A DNA stretch of 64,000 nucleotides from Pontibacter sp. HSC-14F20. Its GTDB lineage: Bacteria > Bacteroidota > Bacteroidia > Cytophagales > Hymenobacteraceae. This document shows positions 44,796 through 53,298 of this stretch, piece by piece. The notes beneath the pieces are model-generated. The model saw only the letters and a program-made list of their open reading frames with translations. It had not been told where the DNA came from and made no database searches. The translations under genes and the position numbers were made by a program. The first letter of the stretch is position 1, and every line of letters starts with the position of its first letter. Location: the NCBI RefSeq assembly GCF_019599265.1, contig NZ_JAHZTC010000016.1, forward strand, positions 60,821-124,820, read 5' to 3'.

Positions 44796-46265
44796 TTATG
44801 CCTGATTTTTAGGCCAGGTAAAACTGAATGTTGCTCCCTTGCCGGGGCTCGAGGACACCCAAATGTTGCCCCCATGGTGTTCTACGATCTTTTTCACGAT
44901 GGCCAGACCTACGCCTGTACTTTCTACTGCGTCGCGCTCCTGCAGGGTCTGAAAAATCACGAATATACGCTCGTGGTACTGCGGCTCTATACCTGGCCCA
45001 TCGTCTGATACCGAGAAGGTATAGAAGTTCTCCGACTCCTGGCAGGTAATGTTAATATGGCCGTCCTGGCGATGGTGGTACTTGATGGCATTTGAGATCA
45101 GGTTGAGAAAAACCTGGTGCAAATGTACCCGCTCCGTATAAATGTGGGGCATATCTGGCCCGATTTCAATGTTAAAGCCTACCGGTGGCGAGGTCATATC
45201 CGTTACTTCTGCCAGCAGTTGCTGCACGTCTACCATCTCCTGGGCATAACTGTTGCGATCTACGCGGGCAAGGGCCAGTATACCATTGATCAGGTTTTCC
45301 ATACGGTGTACCCGCACGCGCATCATTATCAGGTACTCCTTTATATTGTCAGGCAGGTTCTGCCCCATGTCTTCCTCTACCCACCGCGACGCCACTTCTA
45401 TACCTCTCAAAGGTGCCTTCAGGTCATGCGATACGACATAGGCAAACTGGTCGAGTTCTTTGTTCTTGCGATCCAGTTCAGAGAACGTTTCATCAATCGT
45501 GGCCGACATCCTGTTCAGGGAGTACGACAACTGGCTGAGTTCATCTTTGGAGGTGTCCACGATCTGGGTCTGGTATTCTCCCTTCGAAATTTTTTCGGCC
45601 AACGTCACCATCTGCATGATGCGATTAGAGATGATGCGGGTAATATACCACGCCCAACCAAGGCCTAGGAGCACCGACAGTATGGTAAGAACGGTGGAAA
45701 CCTGCCTTGTAGTATTGATACTGACATTCAGGCGCTCATTTCTCTCTCCCCGCAAGGTATACTCATGGGAGTTGAACACGCGGAAGTCGCTTCGGATAGT
45801 ATCCATCAGCACTTTCTCACCCAGCACCAGCGTATCGAGTTTCATGTCGAAAGCACGGGAGGAGTATTCGAGCGTGTCGCCTCTTTTCATTTCGATGAGC
45901 GGCTCTGCATACTCTGTAATCCAATCATCGTGTGTATTGATGATCTTATCAAGTTTCTGCTTCTGACTCTCAGAGGCGGTATAATTTCTCACATCATCTC
46001 GTAGCCTGCTGAGCAGCCTTCGGGCTTCGTAGTAAGGCTCCAGAAACACTTCGTTTCCGTTAAGCAGGTAGCCTCGCAAACCAGCTTCCATATCGATGAT
46101 ATTACGTTGCAAAGAAGCAGAGTTTCGGACCACAATCTGAGAGCGGGTTACCCAGCGCATGTTCTCGATCACATCCTCCGACAACCTGAAGTTTACGATG
46201 GCAACAGTAGTAAAAAGCAGCGATATCAGGACGAACCCGATAAACAGCTTGGTTGATAGCTTCAT
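44796..46265 (-). CDS. CHASE3-HAMP sensor histidine kinase
   Basis: A 489-residue inner-membrane kinase. TM1 (about 6-26), a periplasmic CHASE3 domain (about 30-190, with the RNIIDMEAGLRGYLLNGNE hallmark), TM2 (about 192-212), a HAMP domain, HisKA with the phospho-histidine in VVSHDLKAPLRGI, and HATPase_c with NLISNAIKY, DDGPGI and GVGLAIVKKI. The HDLKAPLR form marks the phytochrome-like kinase subgroup. Signal unknown. It is transcribed with the receiver downstream. Confidence 0.92.
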   Translation of the reverse strand: MKLSTKLFIGFVLISLLFTTVAIVNFRLSEDVIENMRWVTRSQIVVRNSASLQRNIIDMEAGLRGYLLNGNEVFLEPYYEARRLLSRLRDDVRNYTASESQKQKLDKIINTHDDWITEYAEPLIEMKRGDTLEYSSRAFDMKLDTLVLGEKVLMDTIRSDFRVFNSHEYTLRGERNERLNVSINTTRQVSTVLTILSVLLGLGWAWYITRIISNRIMQMVTLAEKISKGEYQTQIVDTSKDELSQLSYSLNRMSATIDETFSELDRKNKELDQFAYVVSHDLKAPLRGIEVASRWVEEDMGQNLPDNIKEYLIMMRVRVHRMENLINGILALARVDRNSYAQEMVDVQQLLAEVTDMTSPPVGFNIEIGPDMPHIYTERVHLHQVFLNLISNAIKYHHRQDGHINITCQESENFYTFSVSDDGPGIEPQYHERIFVIFQTLQERDAVESTGVGLAIVKKIVEHHGGNIWVSSSPGKGATFSFTWPKNQA

Positions 46266-46657
46266 GAAATATTATCTGATGAGCGCCGGACTGAGCTTTT
46301 GATGAGACAGACGATATCCTGCTAAGTTAATAAAAATGATGCTAAGCAAACTAAACTGCCAGGTAATACGGGTAGCAGGCTGCTTGAGACAATAAGGCGA
46401 GGGCACACTTTTCCTGTGTGCTAATCGGTAGAGAGTAGTAAATGGCATGATCCTTTTGGCTAAAAAAGTGATGGCTTGATTTACGCACCGACCCCGACAA
46501 GGTTATACACAAAAGAGTGTTGATAAAGGTTGACAGCAGGCAGTTAGCCCTAGAAATAGCATTTAAGCTATACAGATCAAGTTCCTGCATAAAATTTCAG
46601 AAGCGGTTTTATTTTACTTAATTTTGGGCATCTACTTTATTAGCAATCAAATCTGAT
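46266..46657. other. Intergenic region between the divergent kinase and gcvT genes
   Basis: About 390 bp. A 79-codon minus-strand frame (46351-46590) has no recognisable features and no clear ribosome site. The gcvT promoter is at the right end. Confidence 0.5.
46619..46626 (+). promoter_or_regulatory. Candidate -7 promoter element of gcvT
   Basis: TAATTTTG matches TAnnTTTG, 31 bp before the gcvT start codon. No convincing -33 TTG is seen. Confidence 0.5.
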
Positions 46658-47746
46658 ATGGAACTCAAGAAAATAGCTTTGAATGATGTGCACGAGTCGC
46701 TGGGAGCGAAGATGGTGCCTTTTGCTGGGTATAACATGCCCGTGCGCTACTCATCTGATATGGAGGAGCACAACACGGTGCGCAACGCGGTAGGTATATT
46801 CGATGTGTCGCACATGGGTGAGTTTATGGTAAAAGGCCCTGAGGCACTTGACCTGATCCAGCGCATCACCACAAACGATGCCTCTAAGCTAACGCCAGGC
46901 AAGATTCAGTATTCCTGCTTCCCGAACGAAGACGGCGGTATTGTAGACGACCTGCTGGTGTACTGCATGGCTGAGAATGAATACATGCTGGTGGTGAATG
47001 CCTCTAACATCGACAAGGACTGGGCCTGGGTAAATAAATTCAATACCAAAGGCGCTGAGTTGCAGAATATTTCAGATGAGATGTCGCTGTTTGCCGTGCA
47101 GGGCCCGAAAACGGTAGAGGCCCTTTCTTCGCTTACTTCTGTAGACCTTGGCAGCATGACCTACTATACCTTCGAAAAGGGTGATTTTGCCGGTGTGCCC
47201 GATGTTATACTCTCTGCCACAGGCTATACCGGTTCCGGCGGATTTGAGATTTATGTAAAGAATGAGGATGCCAAAAAGGTATTCGACGCGATCATGGAAG
47301 CTGGCAAAGAGCAAGGTATAAAGCCAATTGGTCTGGGTGCCCGCGATACGCTGCGCCTTGAGATGGGCTTCTGCCTCTATGGCAACGACATCAGTGACAC
47401 AACTTCTCCTCTGGAGGCTGGTCTGGGCTGGATCACCAAATTTGACAAGGAGTTCACCTACTCTGAAAACCTGAAAGAGCAGAAAGCAGCCGGTGTGCAG
47501 CGCAAGCTGGTTGGGTTTGAGATGCTGGAGAAGGCTATACCTAGAGCACACTACGAGATAGTAAACGCCGAAGGTGAGAAGATAGGCGAGGTAACTTCAG
47601 GCACTATGTCACCATCGTTGGGCAAAGGCATCGGTATGGGCTACGTGCAGACCGAGTATAGCAAACCGGGTACTGAAGTATTTGTACGCGTGCGCAACAA
47701 AGACATGAAAGGCCAGATCGTGAAGCCACCATTTGTAAAGAAATAA
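46658..47746 (+). CDS. gcvT: Aminomethyltransferase, glycine cleavage T protein
   Basis: A 362-residue tetrahydrofolate-dependent enzyme that releases ammonia and methylene-THF from the aminomethyl-lipoyl H protein. Typical motifs: [13 protein letters not shown] at the N-terminus, [22 protein letters not shown] and [19 protein letters not shown]. The C-terminal barrel with [21 protein letters not shown] is complete. gcvH and gcvP are not nearby. An ATTGTT-type inverted repeat follows the stop codon. Confidence 0.96.
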   Translation: MELKKIALNDVHESLGAKMVPFAGYNMPVRYSSDMEEHNTVRNAVGIFDVSHMGEFMVKGPEALDLIQRITTNDASKLTPGKIQYSCFPNEDGGIVDDLLVYCMAENEYMLVVNASNIDKDWAWVNKFNTKGAELQNISDEMSLFAVQGPKTVEALSSLTSVDLGSMTYYTFEKGDFAGVPDVILSATGYTGSGGFEIYVKNEDAKKVFDAIMEAGKEQGIKPIGLGARDTLRLEMGFCLYGNDISDTTSPLEAGLGWITKFDKEFTYSENLKEQKAAGVQRKLVGFEMLEKAIPRAHYEIVNAEGEKIGEVTSGTMSPSLGKGIGMGYVQTEYSKPGTEVFVRVRNKDMKGQIVKPPFVKK

Positions 47747-47750
47747 TTTG

Positions 47751-47820
47751 ATTGTTGAATGGTTAGATTGTTTAATTGTTTGAAAACAGACGATTTAACC
47801 ATTCAACAATTTAACAATCT
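47751..47820. repeat. ATTGTT-type dispersed repeat, copy 3, arranged as an inverted repeat
   Basis: ATTGTTGAATGGTTA (47751-47765) and TAACCATTCAACAAT (47796-47810) are perfect 15-bp complements, with further AGATTGTT/AACAATCT pairing. The unit lies between the gcvT stop and the comB start and could fold as a long hairpin. Confidence 0.65.
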
Positions 47821-47832
47821 AAGATTCAAAGA

Positions 47833-48567
47833 ATGCCGAGTATAGATGTGTGCTACAGCCCAGAGCTGTTGCACTTGTATGAACTGGAGGGGAAGGCAGT
47901 GGTGGCCGTGGACATTCTGCGTGCTACCTCCACTATGGTGACGGCCTTTGCGCATGGCGCCACCGATATTATACCTGTGATGCAACTGGAAGAGTGCCGC
48001 GCCTATGCCGGGCAAGGCTGCCTGACCGCTGCGGAGCGCAACGGCATTAAAGCCGAAGGCTTTGATCTGGGCAATTCGCCTTTCGCCTACATGAACGGAC
48101 AGGTAAAGGACCGCACCGTGGCCATCACAACCACCAACGGTACACGTGCCATCCGTTTGTCAGAAGCAGCACAGGAGATTATTGTAGGGGCATTTCTTAA
48201 CCTGGAAGCTGTGGCGCAGCACTTGCGGGAGCTGCAATTGGACGTACTGGTAGTTTGTGCCGGCTGGAAAGGCAAATTTAACCTGGAAGACACGCTTTTT
48301 GCCGGTGCACTGGCCGAGCGTCTGCAGGGCGAGTTTGAGTTTGAGAACGACGCCACACTGGCTTCGTTATACCTGTACCACGCTGCCAAGAGCGACATGG
48401 TCGCTTTCCTGCGCCAGTCCTCCCACGTGCGTCGCCTCGAAAATCTCGAAATCCACAAAGACATCGAGTTCTGCCTCCAGCACGATACCTACAATGTGCT
48501 GCCCGTTTGGAAAGGAGACAGGCTGGTAAACTTAAAAGATTCCCGAGTTCTGAGTTCTGAGTCTTGA
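47833..48567 (+). CDS. comB: 2-phosphosulfolactate phosphatase family protein (ComB)
   Basis: A 244-residue phosphatase of the ComB family, whose archaeal members dephosphorylate 2-phosphosulfolactate in coenzyme M synthesis. The VDILRATSTMVTAFAHGA and TTNGTRAI segments are family hallmarks. Coenzyme M is not expected here and no comA or comC is nearby, so the real substrate is uncertain. It is probably a single gene, flanked on both sides by inverted repeats. Confidence 0.88.
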   Translation: MPSIDVCYSPELLHLYELEGKAVVAVDILRATSTMVTAFAHGATDIIPVMQLEECRAYAGQGCLTAAERNGIKAEGFDLGNSPFAYMNGQVKDRTVAITTTNGTRAIRLSEAAQEIIVGAFLNLEAVAQHLRELQLDVLVVCAGWKGKFNLEDTLFAGALAERLQGEFEFENDATLASLYLYHAAKSDMVAFLRQSSHVRRLENLEIHKDIEFCLQHDTYNVLPVWKGDRLVNLKDSRVLSSES

Positions 48568-48655
48568 GTTATAGAAAATGAAAGATATTTCTTCCAATGC
48601 GAAATAGATGCTCAGGAAAGGAGATTAAGAGAAAACTAACTTAGGACTCAGAACT
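48553..48655. repeat. Inverted repeat between convergent comB and MazG genes
   Basis: AGTTCTGAGTC (48553-48563) and GACTCAGAACT (48645-48655) are exact complements. The left arm follows an extra GAGTTCTGA, so the element is partly tandem. It could terminate both genes. Confidence 0.5.
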
Positions 48656-48660
48656 AATCT

Positions 48661-48987
48661 TCACCTCAGTTTCTCGTTCTGCTTATGCCTTTCGCTGTCG
48701 CGGGAGGTTTTCTTTTCCAGGTTTTTACGAAGCGCTTCGGTGAGGTCTATACCTGTCTGGTTGGCGATACAGATGAGCACGAAAAGCACATCCGCCAGTT
48801 CGTCGGAGAGTTGCTTGCCCTCATCGCTTTTCTTAAATGATTGCTCACCATATTGCCGGGACATGATGCGGGCTACTTCACCTACTTCTTCCGTGAGAAT
48901 GGCCATGTTGGTCAGTTCGTTGAAATAACGAACGCCGTTCTCTTTGATCCAGTTGTCAACGATCGTTTGGGCTTGGGCAATGGTCAT
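48661..48987 (-). CDS. MazG-like nucleotide pyrophosphohydrolase
   Basis: A 108-residue protein of the all-alpha NTP pyrophosphohydrolase superfamily. The metal-binding motif EEVGEVAR and the later DELADVLFVLICIAN give the EExxE...ExxD pattern. The length fits the single-domain MazG/iMazG group, which cleaves non-canonical or damaged NTPs. A possible -7 element TAAATTTG (minus strand, 49014-49021) lies inside the 3' end of the upstream gene. Confidence 0.9.
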   Translation of the reverse strand: MTIAQAQTIVDNWIKENGVRYFNELTNMAILTEEVGEVARIMSRQYGEQSFKKSDEGKQLSDELADVLFVLICIANQTGIDLTEALRKNLEKKTSRDSERHKQNEKLR

Positions 48988-49005
48988 AAGGTATAGGGGC
49001 TTTAA

Positions 49006-49932
49006 TTATTTGCCAAATTTAATGACAAAATCAACGTAAGGCACACCGATCAGGATAGATTCCGCAATATCACCGTTGTTTATAAAAGCCAGGTCAACCG
49101 TCAGGCGCTCTCCCATAAACCGCACGCCATACGAAATCAAACCATAGTAGCCGTCGCTGGGCACCAGCCAGTTCTCCGACACCAGGCCCACCCGACGACT
49201 TATCCGCTTCATGCCACTCAGGTTGAGCACCGGCCTTTTTGAGAATTCGTCGTCCACAAATCCATAGCCCATACCCAGTGTTACGTTATCGTCGGTGTTG
49301 CCATAGGTCACAATGCCATAGCCTATACCTAAGCCGGAGAAACCTTCATCAAGCCCGATCACATTCATGTACAGCAAACCGCCGCCGGCCCGCCATTTGT
49401 CATTTACCTCAAATGTAGCCTTTGGTGTGATGTAGAAAGCCGGTGTGCCCGAGAAAGTGGAAATCAGTTCGAAGCCGCCGCCTATGGTAATGTTGTCGGT
49501 GACACCAATGTTGATAGAGTTGAGCAGCAGGTAGGTGTTCTGGTAGTAGGCTTCGCCTTTCTTAAGGCTGAAGGCAGAAGGAGAGAAAAGATAGCGCGTT
49601 GCATTGGGGTTTTCGAACCAGTACTCGCCATCGCGCATGCGGCTATCATCTACGATCTTGGTGCTTTTGATCTGGATATGTGGAATCACAATTTCGCCGG
49701 CACTGTCGGTTTGCAGGCGTATGCCCCCGTCCGTTTGCCCTAAAAATATACCCTGAATCACTGAGCCATCGCGGGTTTCGACGATCCAGCGCTTGCCCAC
49801 CACGCTTTTGGTGAGCGTGGTATCGGTCTGGGCCTGAGCGCCGGTTGCTATACCTGTCATGAATAAGGAGCACAGCAGCAGCCGGCCAAGGAATTGCGGC
49901 AGCCAGGCTGCCTGATAAGGTATAGCTTTCAT
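49006..49932 (-). CDS. Exported, probably outer-membrane protein of unknown function
   Basis: A 308-residue protein with a signal peptide (about 1-35, ending GAQA-Q). Residues about 45-95 look like a small beta domain (WIVETRDGSVIQGIFLGQT). The rest alternates short beta-strands with turns (NITIGGGFELIS, NVTLGMGYGFV) and ends in VDFVIKFGK, which fits an outer-membrane barrel. No family recognised. It may share a transcript with MazG downstream. Confidence 0.68.
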   Translation of the reverse strand: MKAIPYQAAWLPQFLGRLLLCSLFMTGIATGAQAQTDTTLTKSVVGKRWIVETRDGSVIQGIFLGQTDGGIRLQTDSAGEIVIPHIQIKSTKIVDDSRMRDGEYWFENPNATRYLFSPSAFSLKKGEAYYQNTYLLLNSINIGVTDNITIGGGFELISTFSGTPAFYITPKATFEVNDKWRAGGGLLYMNVIGLDEGFSGLGIGYGIVTYGNTDDNVTLGMGYGFVDDEFSKRPVLNLSGMKRISRRVGLVSENWLVPSDGYYGLISYGVRFMGERLTVDLAFINNGDIAESILIGVPYVDFVIKFGK

Positions 49933-50026
49933 ATAAACCGTCCGGTTAGGTATAGCTGAATTAGGTAGAAATATATAGATAATTCCTTTTGCTTATCCAG
50001 CTTGCTTTAGAATTATTCGGAGCGGT

Positions 50027-50479
50027 TTATTCCCGGTTTTTGGAGTCTATCACAATCGTAACCGGACCGTCGTTGAGCAGGGCTACTTTCATGTCGGCGC
50101 CAAATTCACCGGTCTGCACTTTCTTCCCCAAAGCCTCTTCCAAAAGCGCTACAAAACGCTCATACAAAGGTATAGACACAGCTGGCGGGGCTGCCTGAAT
50201 ATAAGAAGGACGGTTGCCTTTTTTCGTAAGCGCATAGAGCGTAAACTGACTGATCACCAGCACATCACCCTGCACATCCTGCACACTCAGGTTCATTTTA
50301 TCTTTATCGTCGCTGAAGATGCGAAGCTGAACTACTTTGTTGGCAATCCATTTGAGATCTTCTTCGGTATCGTCGTTGGTGAAGCCGGCAAGCAATAGCA
50401 GCCCGAGGCCGATCTCGCCTTTCACCTGGTTGTTTATGGTAACAGAAGCTTGGGTAACGCGTTGGACAACGATGCGCAT
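50027..50479 (-). CDS. dtd: D-aminoacyl-tRNA deacylase
   Basis: A 150-residue enzyme that hydrolyses D-aminoacyl-tRNAs and glycyl-tRNA(Ala). It has the family motifs: MRIVVQRVTQASV at the N-terminus, SQFTLYA, and NDGPVTI with the cross-subunit Gly-Pro element. A TACCTTTG -7 box lies on the minus strand at 50503-50510, 24 bp before the start. Confidence 0.96.
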   Translation of the reverse strand: MRIVVQRVTQASVTINNQVKGEIGLGLLLLAGFTNDDTEEDLKWIANKVVQLRIFSDDKDKMNLSVQDVQGDVLVISQFTLYALTKKGNRPSYIQAAPPAVSIPLYERFVALLEEALGKKVQTGEFGADMKVALLNDGPVTIVIDSKNRE

Positions 50480-50502
50480 AAGGTATACCTTTGGTTCAGT
50501 TG

Positions 50503-50510
50503 CAAAGGTA
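50503..50510 (-). promoter_or_regulatory. Candidate -7 promoter element of dtd
   Basis: TACCTTTG on the minus strand fits TAnnTTTG at a suitable distance from the start. Confidence 0.45.
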
Positions 50511-50547
50511 GGAATTCTGGCCTATCTATACTTGACCTCGTTTTCCC

Positions 50548-51198
50548 TTAATCAACGTAGCCTTCATACCTGATCCGGTTCACTTTGCCGTTTTTCAGGA
50601 AAAAGCGCAGCGAGATGGGAGCCCCCTCTACAGTAGTCGCCACAATCTCGGAGTTGGTTTGCAGGATGCGCACGTCGTAGTTCTTGAGTTTGGTCATCAG
50701 CTCGGGCTGACTCATACCTACCTTCATATTGTTGCGGAGCGCTATACCTGCGTTGCGGATGTCAGCCACCTGCAGCAGCAGATCGCCGGTTTGGGAAGGA
50801 GCATAAAGCTCGATCACCGACTCGCCAAAGCGGATAGTAAAGATCGTGTCCGTGATAGCAGGGTGGTGCAGGTTCTCCACTGGGTCGGCATCGAGCGTGA
50901 AGTCCGTGCTGATACGGGCAAAGTAGGCATCCAGCTTTTTGCTCTGGCGGTAATCTGACAGGAACGGGTTGCCCAGGAAATCAATGGTAGCTGGCGGACC
51001 GGCTGGCTGGCGATGGACCAGTAGGGTGTCGGGCGCTACCTGTTGTCGGTTGCGCTCCTGTGGTTCTTCTGCGAGTTCTTCCTGTGTTTCCTCCGGGCGA
51101 CAGGCGCCCGCATTGGTGCTGATCAGCAACAGCAGGACCAGCAGGCGTACAGAAAGGCTGTACCTGTGTCGTAGGCTGAGGCTGAAAAGATGTAACAT
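50548..51198 (-). CDS. Lipoprotein of unknown function
   Basis: About 216 residues from the ATG at 51198; a TTG at 51225 is less likely. A basic N-terminus and a hydrophobic stretch are followed by NAGAC, a probable lipobox with Cys33, then a Glu/Gln-rich linker. The folded part (about 75-216) has beta-rich segments such as TIRFGESVIELYAPS and LRFFLKNGKVNRIRYEGYVD, but I recognise no family. Confidence 0.65.
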   Translation of the reverse strand: MLHLFSLSLRHRYSLSVRLLVLLLLISTNAGACRPEETQEELAEEPQERNRQQVAPDTLLVHRQPAGPPATIDFLGNPFLSDYRQSKKLDAYFARISTDFTLDADPVENLHHPAITDTIFTIRFGESVIELYAPSQTGDLLLQVADIRNAGIALRNNMKVGMSQPELMTKLKNYDVRILQTNSEIVATTVEGAPISLRFFLKNGKVNRIRYEGYVD

Positions 51199-51310
51199 GG
51201 TATAGGTTAAAAAGCGGGGAAGCAAATTATACTTTTCATACGAGAACAGACGTTCTTAAAGTTTTGTTTAATTGGAAATTTATTCTGTAGATTCTGCGGG
51301 GTATAAAGTA

Positions 51311-51318
51311 TAATTTTG
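51311..51318 (+). promoter_or_regulatory. Candidate -7 promoter element of the ATP-grasp gene
   Basis: TAATTTTG fits the Bacteroidota -7 consensus and lies 18 bp before the start codon at 51337. Confidence 0.5.
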
Positions 51319-51336
51319 CGGCAAATATCCACATTT

Positions 51337-52236
51337 ATGTCATTACAACAAATAGCTTTGGTCACTTGCCAGAGCCTGGGTGATTATACCACCAATGCCG
51401 ATAGCGAAGATGAGCGTCTGTACCGTTTTTTAGCCGAAAAAGGCCACGAAATTTCTTTTCAGGTATGGGACAATGAGCAGGTAGACTGGACCTCATTCGA
51501 TGCCATCATCATCAAGTCTCCCTGGGACTACTTCGATAAAATACAGGCCTTCTATACCTGGCTCGACAAGCTGGAGGCGCTGGGCTGCCGCGTGCTCAAC
51601 CCGGTTCAAACGCTGCGCTGGAACGCCGATAAGGTATACTTCAAAGCGATGCAGGCGCAAGGTGTTAAGATTGTGCCAACCGTGTGGCTGGAGCAGGGCT
51701 CTACATTCAATCCTGAGAGTGTATTTGGGGCGATCGGGCAGGAGAAAATCATTGTGAAACCGCGCGTGAGCGGAGCAGCGAAGAACACCCTGGCCATCAG
51801 CAGAGCAGAGGTAGGCGATTATACAGCGCGCATCAATGCCTTGCTGCAGGAAGAACCGTTTCTGGCGCAGCCTTTCCTTGAGGAGATCAAAACACAGGGC
51901 GAGTGGTCCTTCCTTTTCTTCAACGGCAGGTATAGCCACGCGGTGCTCAAAACAGCCCGGGCAGGCGATTTCCGGGTACAGCACTTTTTCGGGGGGAGCG
52001 TGCATACTCCAAAACCACCGGCCAACATGCTCGAAACCGCTACTACCATTGCAGAGCAGTTTGCACAGGATTGTCTGTATGCCCGTGTGGACGGAGTGGA
52101 GCTGAACGGCGAGCTGGTGCTGATGGAGCTTGAACTGATCGAGCCTTTCCTTTTTCTGAGCACGAGTGAGGGATCCCTGGAGCGTTACTATCAGGCACTG
52201 CTGGAATTGACAGAGCATACTAACGCCAGGGTATAA
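51337..52236 (+). CDS. ATP-grasp ligase (RimK/cycloserine-ligase-like)
   Basis: A 299-residue ATP-dependent carboxylate-amine ligase. The pre-ATP-grasp domain starts with VTCQSLGDYTTNADSEDERL and contains IIIKSPWDYF. The ATP-grasp signatures are IIVKPRVSGAAKNT, the FLAQPFLEEIKTQGEWSFLFFNGRYSHAVLK segment (residues about 180-210) and the metal-binding ARVDGVELNGELVLMELELIEP. The layout resembles the DcsG-like group of stand-alone ATP-grasp enzymes. Substrates are unknown. The start at ATG 51337 is preferred over a TTG 21 bp upstream. Confidence 0.82.
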   Translation: MSLQQIALVTCQSLGDYTTNADSEDERLYRFLAEKGHEISFQVWDNEQVDWTSFDAIIIKSPWDYFDKIQAFYTWLDKLEALGCRVLNPVQTLRWNADKVYFKAMQAQGVKIVPTVWLEQGSTFNPESVFGAIGQEKIIVKPRVSGAAKNTLAISRAEVGDYTARINALLQEEPFLAQPFLEEIKTQGEWSFLFFNGRYSHAVLKTARAGDFRVQHFFGGSVHTPKPPANMLETATTIAEQFAQDCLYARVDGVELNGELVLMELELIEPFLFLSTSEGSLERYYQALLELTEHTNARV

Positions 52237-52248
52237 TCTATACCTTGC

Positions 52249-53124
52249 CTATACCTTACTCTGAAAGACGAGCACCGGCAATGGCGCATGCAGCACCATC
52301 TTTTTGGCCAGGCTGGGGTTGAAGAGTGAGTCGAATGTGCCGCGCTCCTGGGTAGTCAGGGCCAGCAGATCGATTGTTTCGCTGCGGGCAAAGTCCTGCA
52401 AGGCCTCCGCTACATCCTCGCCTTCGAGCAGGGCATAACGGATGTCGTTTTCGGGTGCACCGTGCTGAAGGTCTTGCTGCAGTACCAGTAACTTTTCACG
52501 GTCTTCTTCGGGGTCGTCGGAGATATGCACGCAGTAGATCATGGGGTCCAGATGGCCGAATATTTTCCGGATGCGGTCAATATCGGCCACGTCCGTTTTG
52601 CCGAAGTCAGTAGCGTAAAGGATGCGGCCGGGTATAATGCCATTGAATTGATTTGGTATCGTCAGCACGGGCACACGCGCCTCATCAATCACCTTGGTCG
52701 ATACGGTGCCAAACACTGCCCGTCCGATGCTTGCCTCGCCTTTGGTGCTCATAATGACCAGGGAAGGACGGAAGTGTTCTGCCTGTTCAGGTATTTCCTC
52801 TTCGGGCAGGCCATGAACAAGCGTCCGCTCGATGTGCAGGGTGCTGTCCATGCTGCGGGCTTTTTGCATCAATTCCTCATACAGGGCTTCGAGTTGCTCC
52901 AGCGCTTCGGTTTCGTTGCGGTGCAGCACACGCTCGGCCAGCTGTTCTGAGGGATTCAGGGTGGCAGCGCTGGACGGCACCGGATTGGCATCGGCCAGGT
53001 AGTCCTGAAAGCAGTGGAGCAGCAGCAGCTTGGCGCCCGGAACACCGGCTGCAAGTTGCAGGGCGTACTGGCTGGCCTTGGTGGAGCCTTCCGAAAAATC
53101 AACAGGTAAAAGTATCCGGAACAT
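52249..53124 (-). CDS. Universal stress protein, two tandem USP domains
   Basis: A 291-residue cytoplasmic protein with two UspA-like halves. The first (residues 1 to about 150) starts ILLPVDFSEGSTKASQYALQLA and ends with a nucleotide-loop-like VIMSTKGEASIGRAVFGTVSTKVI. The second is less complete (RILYATDFGKTDVADIDRI ... LLALTTQERGTFDSLFNPSLAKKMV). Tandem USPs of this size are common in Bacteroidota. Role in stress physiology is inferred from the family. It converges with the ATP-grasp gene with only 12 bp between stops. Confidence 0.9.
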   Translation of the reverse strand: MFRILLPVDFSEGSTKASQYALQLAAGVPGAKLLLLHCFQDYLADANPVPSSAATLNPSEQLAERVLHRNETEALEQLEALYEELMQKARSMDSTLHIERTLVHGLPEEEIPEQAEHFRPSLVIMSTKGEASIGRAVFGTVSTKVIDEARVPVLTIPNQFNGIIPGRILYATDFGKTDVADIDRIRKIFGHLDPMIYCVHISDDPEEDREKLLVLQQDLQHGAPENDIRYALLEGEDVAEALQDFARSETIDLLALTTQERGTFDSLFNPSLAKKMVLHAPLPVLVFQSKV

Positions 53125-53298
53125 GTTTGGGAGGTTTGGGTTGGCCCCTATATACGCACAATGCCCTGCCAGGTATAGGCTGTAGCCGCTAAACAGGTAT
53201 AGATATCAGGATATTTTGGGTATGAAATGGTACGGAAGGCGCTATACTGGGGTGTTTTCTATTTTTTTCGGTTAATTTGTAGCTTCATACACCCCGCT

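Noticed and set aside
46351..46590. 79-codon minus-strand open frame between the kinase and gcvT genes
   Set aside because: No ribosome-binding site, signal or motif, and an unusual amino-acid mix; probably chance.
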